DNA of 5,528 nucleotides from Spirochaetaceae bacterium (GTDB lineage Bacteria > Spirochaetota > Spirochaetia > Sphaerochaetales > Sphaerochaetaceae), in contig JAENWY010000153.1 in the NCBI GenBank assembly GCA_016649775.1, positions 1-5,528 of the forward strand, given 5' to 3'. Every line of letters begins with the position of its first letter. Position 1 is the first letter of the stretch. Positions 1 to 5,528 of the stretch are shown here, piece by piece. The notes beneath the pieces are model-generated. The model did not search any database. It saw nothing but the letters and a program-made list of their open reading frames with translations, and was not told the origin of the DNA. The translations under genes and the position numbers were made by a program.

Positions 1-440
1 TACAAATTTCTTTTAGAGTAATTTATTCATTATTAGAAGTAATAAGTAACTTTTCTACCTTTGGTTCATGCTTAAATAAATTAAATCATGTATTAGTTTA
101 GATTCCGATACACACGCAAAGGTAAATCTTAATACATTCATTGTTCCGGCAGAGTTAATTCTCTAAAACTATAAAAACCTCAAGTTGTTTGAAATAATAG
201 ATATAAATAAACAAAATCTTTATTGCAAGAATTATACGTTCTTATCTCAACAAAAAAGGAAACGACTTAAAATATCAGGGCTATGCCTATGTAAAAACAG
301 ATTGCACAAACATTTATTAACTATAGCTGAATAATGTCCCTATCGGCATCTAAATATACTTAGAATCAAAGTTATAACATAGATAACATATGAAATATGT
401 ATTTTTTGATAAATGATTCAATTTATACAAAATAAAATAT
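1..440. other. Non-coding AT-rich stretch with no supportable gene
   Basis: I see no gene here on either strand. The plus-strand ATG codons I followed (positions 68 and 88) meet a stop within a few codons, and no Shine-Dalgarno site precedes a long frame. I see no tRNA-like cloverleaf and no regular repeat array. The only local structure is weak: a 6-bp, nearly all-AT stem at 386-391/395-400 followed by a T run at 402-407, and a short AGAG/CTCT pairing at about 152-165. It lies beyond the terminator of the minus-strand operon, so it is probably the gap to the next gene to the left, outside the window. Confidence 0.6.
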
Positions 441-470
441 AAAAAGAAAGAGCATCTGTTAAATGCTCTT
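441..470 (-). terminator. Rho-independent terminator of the topA-PIN operon
   Basis: Read on the minus strand, an 8-bp perfect stem (AAGAGCAT at 463-470 pairing with ATGCTCTT at 448-455) closes a 7-base loop and is followed by a T-rich tract (TCTTTTTATATTTTATTTT, about 429-447). It starts 7 bases after the TAA of the upstream gene (477-479), the normal place for an intrinsic terminator. In the plus direction the following bases (AAATATTTAA) give a poorer U-tract, so it is better read as a minus-strand terminator. Confidence 0.85.
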
Positions 471-476
471 AAATAT

Positions 477-1574
477 TTAAAGGAAAAATATAACTAGTAA
501 AGAGAATATTAGAATAAAAACACTAATAACAACTATCCTAATCTTCCTTTTAGTTTTTTTAATTTTCGTCTCAACTGTAGTTTTATTTTTAATATATTCT
601 TTTTCTTCTAAGATTCTTTGAAGCTCTGATTTTCTTTTTAATTCAGCCTCTTTTTCTAATTCCGCAGTTTCATCAAGCTTAACCTGTTTTTCTAGTTCTA
701 ATTCTTTTATATCATAGTAACAAGAAGAACAAATTACAAAACCCTCACAATCGAGAATTTTATCATAATAACTATCTTTACAAACTGGGCAAATATATAA
801 TCTTAAAAGATTTCCACCCTCTAATAATTTACAGGCAATAACTTTTTTATGAATATCTTCATCAATAAAATGCCTGTGAAAAAGTCTTTCCAAAAATGAG
901 TAATGAGGAATTTCTATATTCTTATTTAATATTTCCTGAAGTAATACTATTCTCTCACTTAATTCTCTATCTTGTGTAATTAATAAAATATCTTTATTTA
1001 TACCACGACGTCTAAAAAGTTTAACTAGATGATCATCAGCTATTCCAATACTACCTGTATCCACTATTTTAACAAGACCTCTTTTTGCTAAGATCTTAAT
1101 CAAAGTAGGCCTAATAGTTGCTCTAAGCCTTACTTCTTTACTCTTTAAGTCATTGTTTTTTAATCCATGCAACTCTTCAAAAGTTTTTTCTAATATAACT
1201 AATTTCTTACGTCTTCTCCGTAATACAGGAATTACATTTGCTATGAAGTATAGAAACCAATCCTCATGGATAATAGGAGCGGTATCTATATATAGTTCAT
1301 CAAAGCCTCTGATTTGCTCATCTAGATTTTTAGAAAAACCTTCGTCCTTAATAATATATGAATCTAATAATTCATATTTACTGCAAACTAAGTCTTTATA
1401 AAAATCATATTCGTCATCATTACAATCACTTTGTAATGACACACCTAGACTCCTCAGGGCTGTTTCTATTTTAAAGACAGGTATATTTAACTCTTTAGAT
1501 AATTTCAGAGCTAATATACTACACTCCTTTTCAGGAACCTTTTTAAAATAATTAATTTTATCAAATCTTACCAT
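477..1574 (-). CDS. PIN-like nuclease domain protein with zinc ribbon and C-terminal membrane anchor
   Basis: Unnamed 365-aa protein. Residues about 15-63 are helical (ALKLSKELNIPVFKIETALRSLG) and resemble a small helix-turn-helix or IF2-N-like module. Residues about 92-235 read as a PIN-like nuclease fold. The evidence is a first strand with acidic LYIDTAPI (D97), then ILEKTFEELHGLK (E133/E134), IADDHLVKLF (D180/D181) and ILLITQDRELSERI (D202). This is the order and spacing of the four-acidic metal site of PIN RNases. Basic runs at 119-124 and 188-190 could bind nucleic acid. A zinc ribbon follows (C262-X2-C265, C282-X2-C285, with C276 between). A Glu/Lys-rich probable coiled coil spans about 287-330, then a lysine-rich stretch, and a hydrophobic segment at 345-365 ends the chain. 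This predicts a cytoplasmic enzyme held to the inner membrane by its tail. The start overlaps the topA stop (TAATG) and only weak purines precede it, so translational coupling is likely. RNase activity is inferred from the fold. No VapB-like antitoxin partner is visible. Confidence 0.75.
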   Translation of the reverse strand: MVRFDKINYFKKVPEKECSILALKLSKELNIPVFKIETALRSLGVSLQSDCNDDEYDFYKDLVCSKYELLDSYIIKDEGFSKNLDEQIRGFDELYIDTAPIIHEDWFLYFIANVIPVLRRRRKKLVILEKTFEELHGLKNNDLKSKEVRLRATIRPTLIKILAKRGLVKIVDTGSIGIADDHLVKLFRRRGINKDILLITQDRELSERIVLLQEILNKNIEIPHYSFLERLFHRHFIDEDIHKKVIACKLLEGGNLLRLYICPVCKDSYYDKILDCEGFVICSSCYYDIKELELEKQVKLDETAELEKEAELKRKSELQRILEEKEYIKNKTTVETKIKKTKRKIRIVVISVFILIFSLLVIFFL

Positions 1575-4132
1575 TATTTTTTCTTGCTTTTTTTAGCCTC
1601 TATGGATTCTTTTATTTGATCTATCTTAAGAGCTTTAGCTAATTCTTCATCATTCTGAGCTGCTTCATCTAAGATTTTAATGTTAGTTTTACCGTGTTTT
1701 AGATAAAAACCATAACGACCATGATAAAGTTTTACACTATCACCATCGATTTCACCAAAATCTTTCAAAGCTCCTTTTGATGCTGTACTGTTACCTGCAC
1801 TTTTACTCTTTGAAACTTTTAGAAGTTCCATAGCTCCAGCTGCAGCAATTGTAAATAGTTGAGAATCATGATCTCTTCTATTTAAATTAGCATTAACTCC
1901 ATCGCAGTTTACAAAAGGACCATATTTACCTTTTGTTGCTACAATAGTATTACCCTTATCATCTTGTCCAAGGTCTCTCGGAAGTGATAAGTATTTAATT
2001 GCGTTGTTAAAATCTTTTGCTTCATCTGTTTTTTGCATCCAAGATGGTACACTAGATCTTTTAGGTTTGTTTTTATTTTCATGACCTACTTGCCAATAGG
2101 GTCCAAAACGTCCCTCACATAATAGCACATCTTGACCATCTGTATATTGACCTAAAACAAGTGGCTCATATTTTGTTTTACCCTCTTTGATAAGAGCTTT
2201 AACAACATCATCTGTTATCGTACCGGGTAAATATTCTTTTGGTAGATTAATAAATTCTCTTTTACCATCAACTTCTTTTCCAAGAACATAAGGACCAAAA
2301 GGTCCAATCATAATTGGATTAGCCTCATCAATTTGAGGTAAGTTAAGAGTTTTAGTCTCTTGTTTATTGTCTGCCTTTTTCTGCGCCATGCAGATTGCTT
2401 GTAGACCATTTTCCCCTAAATAGAATTCTTCTAACAATTCAAGTTTATCTTTCTTTTGTTTTGCAATTGAATCTAATTCACTCTCAAGTCTTCTAGTAAA
2501 ATCATAATCAACATAACGAGGAAAGGCAGACATTAAATAGTTACATACTGCAAAACCAACAAATGTAGGAACAAGAGCAGACCCCTCTTTAATCAAATAT
2601 TGTCTTGTTAGTAGTGTATCAATAATGGAAGCATAAGTAGATGGTCTACCAATACCTTTCTCTTCTAAATCATGGATTAGAGAAGCTTCTGTAAATCTAG
2701 CGGGAGCTTTTGTTTCATGACTTAATTTATCTAAACTTATTAAATTAAGAGATTGTCCAACTTTTAATTCAGGAAGTAATGTTTCTGTATCGTCTAAAGC
2801 AGCTTCCGGATCATCTTTACCCTCAACATAAGCTCTAAGATAACCTGCAAATACAATCTGAGTACCACTAGTTTGAAAAAGTGCATCACCACAAGTTATT
2901 TTAACTGTAGTGGTTTTCTTTTTAGCTTCTGCCATTTGAGAGGCAATAGTTCTAGACCAAATTAATGTATATAACTGTAATTCACGACCTGAAAGATCAG
3001 TATCACCTGGAGTAATAAAATCTTCACCTGAAGGTCTAATTGCTTCATGAGCCTCTTGAGCTTCATGACTCTCGCTTTTAAATTGTCTAGGAGAAGGAGA
3101 TAAGAATTCATGCCCATATAAATGTTCTACAGTATTTCGAGCACCAGTAATACCCTCATTACTTAAATAAGGACTATCAGTTCTCATATAAGTGATTAAT
3201 CCACTTTCATATAATTTCTGAGCAACTCTCATTGTCTCTTTAGAACTAAAATGAAGTTTTTTTATTGCTTCTTGTTGTAATGTACTAGTAATAAAAGGAG
3301 AACCTGGTTTACTAGTTATAGGGCGAGAGACAATATCATCAACAACAAAAGGCTTATTCTTCAAAGAATCTAATAAACTATCTATTCCTTTTTCATCTAA
3401 TAGTAAATAAGTATTACTATTTTTATATTCACCAGTAACTGAATCAAAGCTCTTACTACCAGAAATTCCTTTATCTTTATATCTAACTAATTTTGATTCA
3501 AAAGAAGTTTTATCTATAGTATTATCTAAAGTTGCTTTTGCATCAAAATAAGTACTCTTTTTGAATAGAATTCTCTGCTTTTCTCTCTCAACAGTTAACA
3601 TTAATCCAGGAGATTGAACTCTACCTGCACTTAATTTTCTAGAAGATAACTTTTCACCTACTAAAGAAGAAACATCATACCCAAAAAGTCTATCAACAAG
3701 ACGTCTAGCCTCTTGTGCATCAACCATTGCATAATCTAAATCTTTACCAGATTCTAAACCCTTTAAAATTGCTCGTTTAGTAATTTCATGAAATACCATT
3801 CTCTTGTAATCAACTTTTGGTTTTAAAACTTGTAAAAGATGCCAAGAAATACTTTCACCCTCTCTATCTTCATCAGTTGCTAATAATAAATAATCAGTTT
3901 CTTTCAATTCATCTTTAAGTTTCTTTACAAGTGCCTTTTTTTCAGGAGGTATTATATAGTGAGGTTTAAATTTATTTTCAATGTCAACTGCAGACTTTGC
4001 TTTATCTAAATCTCTGATGTGTCCATTACTAGCAATAACAGTACAGTTTGGTGGCAAAAATTTCTTTATAGTTTTAGCCTTAGTTGGTGATTCAACTATA
4101 ATTAGTATATTTTTATCCCCAATATTTTCCAT
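1574..4132 (-). CDS. topA: DNA topoisomerase I (type IA), zinc-finger-free
   Basis: TopA (852 aa) relaxes negatively supercoiled DNA by cutting and passing one strand through a 5'-phosphotyrosine intermediate. Numbered from the chosen start, the Toprim domain occupies about 7-140 with VESPTKAKTI (E14) and the Mg-binding ATDEDREGE (D87, D89, E91). LSAGRVQSPGLML (about 167-179) is the conserved type IA segment. The catalytic tyrosine is Y315 in GLITYMRTDSP, followed by R317. HEAHEAIRP-type and EKGIGRPSTYASII motifs complete the core. The C-terminus carries four topoisomerase C-terminal repeats centred on GPFGPYV (610-616), GRFGPYW (674-680), GKYGPFV (735-741) and GRYGFYL (805-811), then a lysine-rich tail. 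There are no CXXC zinc fingers, unlike the E. coli enzyme. An in-frame ATG 11 codons upstream (4165) exists, but the start at 4132 has GGAGGA 5 bases before it and leads straight into the Toprim strand. First gene of an operon; its stop overlaps the next start. Confidence 0.97.
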   Translation of the reverse strand: MENIGDKNILIIVESPTKAKTIKKFLPPNCTVIASNGHIRDLDKAKSAVDIENKFKPHYIIPPEKKALVKKLKDELKETDYLLLATDEDREGESISWHLLQVLKPKVDYKRMVFHEITKRAILKGLESGKDLDYAMVDAQEARRLVDRLFGYDVSSLVGEKLSSRKLSAGRVQSPGLMLTVEREKQRILFKKSTYFDAKATLDNTIDKTSFESKLVRYKDKGISGSKSFDSVTGEYKNSNTYLLLDEKGIDSLLDSLKNKPFVVDDIVSRPITSKPGSPFITSTLQQEAIKKLHFSSKETMRVAQKLYESGLITYMRTDSPYLSNEGITGARNTVEHLYGHEFLSPSPRQFKSESHEAQEAHEAIRPSGEDFITPGDTDLSGRELQLYTLIWSRTIASQMAEAKKKTTTVKITCGDALFQTSGTQIVFAGYLRAYVEGKDDPEAALDDTETLLPELKVGQSLNLISLDKLSHETKAPARFTEASLIHDLEEKGIGRPSTYASIIDTLLTRQYLIKEGSALVPTFVGFAVCNYLMSAFPRYVDYDFTRRLESELDSIAKQKKDKLELLEEFYLGENGLQAICMAQKKADNKQETKTLNLPQIDEANPIMIGPFGPYVLGKEVDGKREFINLPKEYLPGTITDDVVKALIKEGKTKYEPLVLGQYTDGQDVLLCEGRFGPYWQVGHENKNKPKRSSVPSWMQKTDEAKDFNNAIKYLSLPRDLGQDDKGNTIVATKGKYGPFVNCDGVNANLNRRDHDSQLFTIAAAGAMELLKVSKSKSAGNSTASKGALKDFGEIDGDSVKLYHGRYGFYLKHGKTNIKILDEAAQNDEELAKALKIDQIKESIEAKKSKKK

Positions 4133-4137
4133 ACAAA

Positions 4138-4143
4138 TCCTCC
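4138..4143 (-). promoter_or_regulatory. Shine-Dalgarno site deciding the topA start
   Basis: On the minus strand GGAGGA lies 5 bases before the ATG at 4132-4130. It sits inside the frame that begins at the upstream ATG (4165), and that ATG has no comparable site. It therefore favours translation of topA from 4132. Confidence 0.85.
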
Positions 4144-4178
4144 AAAATATCATGACTTTTGCCATTTATTTATTATAA

Positions 4179-4207
4179 GTTATAAAAAGCGTTACAAGTT
4201 TTGTCAA
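4179..4207 (-). promoter_or_regulatory. Sigma70-type promoter of topA operon
   Basis: On the minus strand the -35 is a perfect TTGACA (4207-4202) and the -10 is TATAAC (4184-4179, five of six consensus bases), with exactly 17 bases between. Transcription would start near 4172, leaving a leader of about 40 bases before the topA start at 4132. A second TATAAT-like hexamer lies a few bases further downstream, but its spacing to the -35 is too long. I see no separate promoter before the PIN-domain gene, so this one probably serves both genes. Confidence 0.8.
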
Positions 4208-4210
4208 CGC
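4189..4210. promoter_or_regulatory. Inverted repeat over the topA -35, candidate operator
   Basis: On the minus strand GCGTTGACAA and TTGTAACGC flank AAC. The two 9-base arms are perfectly complementary except for one extra G in the left arm. The repeat covers the -35 hexamer and most of the spacer, a position where a bound protein would block RNA polymerase. The G and C bases of the arms stand out in very AT-rich surroundings. The regulator is unknown. Because one arm contains the -35 itself, part of the symmetry could be coincidence. Confidence 0.4.
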
Positions 4211-4311
4211 TAATATCGTTAATTCCTATTTGTGTTAGGGAAATTTATCTTACATTTAGATAAAATATTTACCATTCATTTAACAAATACGCAATACATG
4301 AATAAAAAATA

Positions 4312-4334
4312 ATATATATAAATGTTATATATAT
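4312..4334. repeat. Short AT-only hairpin
   Basis: Positions 4312-4321 (ATATATATAA) pair perfectly with 4325-4334 around a 3-base loop. The stem has no G-C pair, so its stability as RNA is low. As DNA it is an alternating TA tract that would melt or extrude easily under negative supercoiling. Confidence 0.4.
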
Positions 4335-4358
4335 ATTTCAAATATGAGTACTAAAGCG

Positions 4359-4444
4359 TATTAATAATAAGTTTTTATTTAATTTTAACCCTTTCCCCTT
4401 ATATAAATAGGGAGAGAGATAAATTAAAATATTTATTATTAATA
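4359..4444. repeat. 86-base imperfect inverted repeat
   Basis: The outer arms are a perfect 12-bp inverted pair (TATTAATAATAA at 4359-4370 with TTATTATTAATA at 4433-4444). Inside them, 4376-4388 pairs imperfectly with 4419-4431, and a GC-containing core CTTTCCC (4391-4397) pairs with GGGAGAG (4410-4416, one G-T) around a 12-base loop. The folds are collinear, so the whole stretch can form one long interrupted hairpin on either strand. No T-tract of the usual intrinsic-terminator form follows directly, and there is no coding content. It could be a transcript structure, a binding platform or a remnant of a small palindromic element. Confidence 0.5.
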
Positions 4445-4596
4445 AAAATTCATCATTATTAAAAATATTTATTTTTTTATGAATTAAATTGTCAATATTT
4501 AAAAGAAATTGTAAATAAATAAATAAATTATATATATTTTTGTTTAATAAAATACTTAGCTACATCAATAATACATATATAGTAGCACAAATACTA

Positions 4597-4625
4597 TTGA
4601 ACGCTATTATATTTTATTGTACTGT
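4597..4625 (+). promoter_or_regulatory. Weak candidate promoter for the lipoprotein gene
   Basis: TTGAAC (4597-4602) resembles a -35, and TACTGT (4620-4625) lies 17 bases downstream as a poor -10. An alternative -10 is TAAAAT (4631-4636), but it has no good -35 at proper spacing. In DNA this rich in A and T, promoter-like hexamers are common, so the assignment is tentative. Confidence 0.25.
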
Positions 4626-4653
4626 TTAAATAAAATAATTCAAACTTATATTC

Positions 4654-4659
4654 AAGGAG
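4654..4659 (+). promoter_or_regulatory. Shine-Dalgarno site for a TTG start
   Basis: AAGGAG ends 7 bases before the TTG at 4667-4669. It supports a non-ATG start. No ATG in this frame lies between the site and the signal peptide, and starting at TTG yields a complete basic N-terminus followed by a hydrophobic core and lipobox. Confidence 0.8.
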
Positions 4660-4666
4660 CTTCTTT

Positions 4667-5374
4667 TTGAAAAGCAAATATATCCTCATTTCAACTTTAG
4701 TAGCAATTCTTACTCTTACCTCCTGTACTGTTACTGAAAATTTAACTATTGATAATAACAATGGAGGGACCTCTTCTTCTACAATTCATGTTGAAGATTT
4801 TTTTGTAAATGTATTAAAAGATTTCTCTGATTTCTCAGCAGGAGATAGTAATAAACCTATCATGGATTTGTCAGTTGAAGCCTTTAGAGATCAATTAATT
4901 AAGACTAGCACTACATCAAATGTTAATTTACAAAAAACAGGCAAAAACTCTTATATTATCAATTATGATTATAGTAGTTTAAAAACTTTATTAACTGACC
5001 TGGGTGCTTCGAAAGACCAGAGTGTTTTAACATTAAATAATAAAAAATTGAACTTTTTTCTTGATATAAATAACTATAGTAATTTAACAAAAGCTATACC
5101 TTTTTTAGCAGATCCTAACTTTGAACCATTTGGACCAACTTATAACGAAGGCCTATCAGAAGCGGATTATCTTGAAATGATTAGTTTCATGCTTGGCGAA
5201 GAAGGCCCTAATGCAATTAAAGATTCATTAATAACATTAAGATTTACTACTCCTTCTCCTATAAAAACATTTAAAGGTGGGAAAAAGATTTCAGATAATA
5301 CTTTTGAATACTCTTTCCCTCTTATTAATTTCTTACTATTAGCTCAACCTTTATCATTTGAATTAACTTGGTAG
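4667..5374 (+). CDS. Predicted lipoprotein of unknown function
   Basis: This 235-aa protein starts at TTG. Residues 1-20 are a lipoprotein signal peptide: a short basic start (MKSKY), a hydrophobic core (ILISTLVAILTL) and a lipobox LTSC with C20 as the acylated cysteine. The mature protein would be membrane-anchored outside the cytoplasm. After a Thr/Asn/Gly/Ser-rich start (about 21-38) it appears to alternate strands and helices. The C-terminal part (about 185-235) contains LITLRFTTPSPIKTFKGG, then NTFEYSFPL and a final SFELTW. The order of a hydrophobic strand, a Pro-containing turn, a Gly-rich hairpin and a last strand faintly recalls LppM-like (DUF3153-type) lipoproteins, but I cannot confirm this. 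There is no other transmembrane segment and no recognisable catalytic motif; the only cysteine is C20. The gene stands alone and is transcribed divergently from topA. Lipoprotein status is firm and function is unknown. Confidence 0.8.
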   Translation: MKSKYILISTLVAILTLTSCTVTENLTIDNNNGGTSSSTIHVEDFFVNVLKDFSDFSAGDSNKPIMDLSVEAFRDQLIKTSTTSNVNLQKTGKNSYIINYDYSSLKTLLTDLGASKDQSVLTLNNKKLNFFLDINNYSNLTKAIPFLADPNFEPFGPTYNEGLSEADYLEMISFMLGEEGPNAIKDSLITLRFTTPSPIKTFKGGKKISDNTFEYSFPLINFLLLAQPLSFELTW

Positions 5375-5528
5375 AGCAATTTAATTATTAAGGCTCATTT
5401 CGTTAAGTCAGGTGATTTTAAGTATTTAGCACTAAATTTTAATTTATATATTTTTATTCTAGAGATGATGGATAAAACTCATTTTTGATGTTTTAAAGCT
5501 CTTAAATTGAGATGTTAATACATGGGTA
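5375..5528. other. 3' intergenic stretch with no supportable gene
   Basis: Only very short reading frames are present; the ATG at 5465, for example, stops after seven codons. An all-AT stem of 5 bp (5433-5437/5442-5446) followed by a T-rich tract (5447-5459) is the best candidate for a terminator of the lipoprotein gene, but it has no G-C pair and is weak. GAGC and GCTC a few bases after the stop can also pair, without a T-tract. Confidence 0.4.

Larger units (their letters stand above)
4211..4653. other. Divergent AT-rich intergenic region
   Basis: This lies between the topA promoter and the ribosome binding site of the lipoprotein gene. I see no coding frame. It holds a 10-bp AT hairpin (4312-4334), a large imperfect palindrome (4359-4444), a direct repeat of about 14 bases (4424-4437 and 4459-4473, TTAAAATATTTATT with one inserted A in the second copy), and four tandem TAAA units (4512-4527). 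The downstream promoter for the lipoprotein must lie in its right part. No riboswitch or small-RNA gene could be recognised. Confidence 0.6.

Noticed and set aside
386..407. Hairpin ACATAT-GAA-ATATGT followed by a T run as a plus-strand terminator
   Set aside because: The stem has only 6 bp with one G-C pair, and no plus-strand gene in the window would need it.
1153..1401. Plus-strand open frame of 82 codons
   Set aside because: It lies entirely antisense inside the PIN-domain gene, has no Shine-Dalgarno site and its product resembles no protein. It is a shadow of the real frame.
477..1574. PIN-domain gene as a VapC toxin of a toxin-antitoxin pair
   Set aside because: The protein is nearly three times the usual length, has extra zinc and membrane parts, and its upstream neighbour is topA rather than a small DNA-binding antitoxin.
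4133..4165. Upstream ATG giving an 11-residue longer TopA
   Set aside because: The extra residues (MAKVMIFWRIC) are not part of the TopA family, and the strong GGAGGA lies inside this extension, 5 bases before the better start at 4132.
3981..4178. Plus-strand open frame of 65 codons over the topA 5' end
   Set aside because: It is antisense to the highly conserved Toprim coding sequence and to the topA promoter, with no ribosome binding site. The hydrophobic translation is what antisense frames often give.
4512..4527. Four tandem TAAA units as a possible iteron or repeat array
   Set aside because: A four-unit tetranucleotide run is expected in DNA with this composition. There is no DnaA-box cluster or other origin signal beside it.
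5465..5528. Possible start of another plus-strand gene at the right edge
   Set aside because: The ATG at 5465 stops after seven codons, and the later ATGs lack a ribosome binding site and have too little sequence to judge.

Overview
The window is strongly AT-rich throughout, and most so between genes, where long stretches are almost only A and T. Codon use is A/T-ending. Shine-Dalgarno sites are clear (GGAGGA, AAGGAG), one promoter is near-consensus sigma70, and one protein has a classical bacterial lipobox. This is a low-GC bacterium. A zinc-finger-free DNA topoisomerase I with Gly-Pro-Tyr type C-terminal repeats, plus a small Gly/Ser/Asn-rich lipoprotein, would fit a low-GC spirochaete. That placement is an impression from protein style and was not tested by alignment.

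Layout: positions 1-440 hold no gene I can support. Positions 441-4210 form one minus-strand transcription unit. It has a promoter with an overlapping inverted repeat (4179-4210), topA (1574-4132, 852 aa), a second gene starting inside the topA stop codon (477-1574, 365 aa), and a Rho-independent terminator just after the second stop (441-470). The second gene encodes an unnamed protein with a PIN-like nuclease core, a four-cysteine zinc ribbon, a charged probable coiled coil and a C-terminal membrane anchor. Positions 4211-4653 are a divergent AT-rich intergenic region with an 86-base imperfect palindrome and a smaller AT hairpin. Positions 4667-5374 on the plus strand encode a 235-aa lipoprotein that starts at TTG behind a good Shine-Dalgarno site. 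The last 154 bases show no gene.

TopA relaxes negative supercoils and is housekeeping. The most interesting object is its downstream partner, a probable membrane-tethered PIN RNase. It has almost no ribosome binding site of its own and overlaps topA in a TAATG junction, so its synthesis is probably coupled to that of TopA. Whether the two act together, for example on transcription-linked RNA or R-loops, is speculation. The lipoprotein is transcribed divergently and has no evident functional link.
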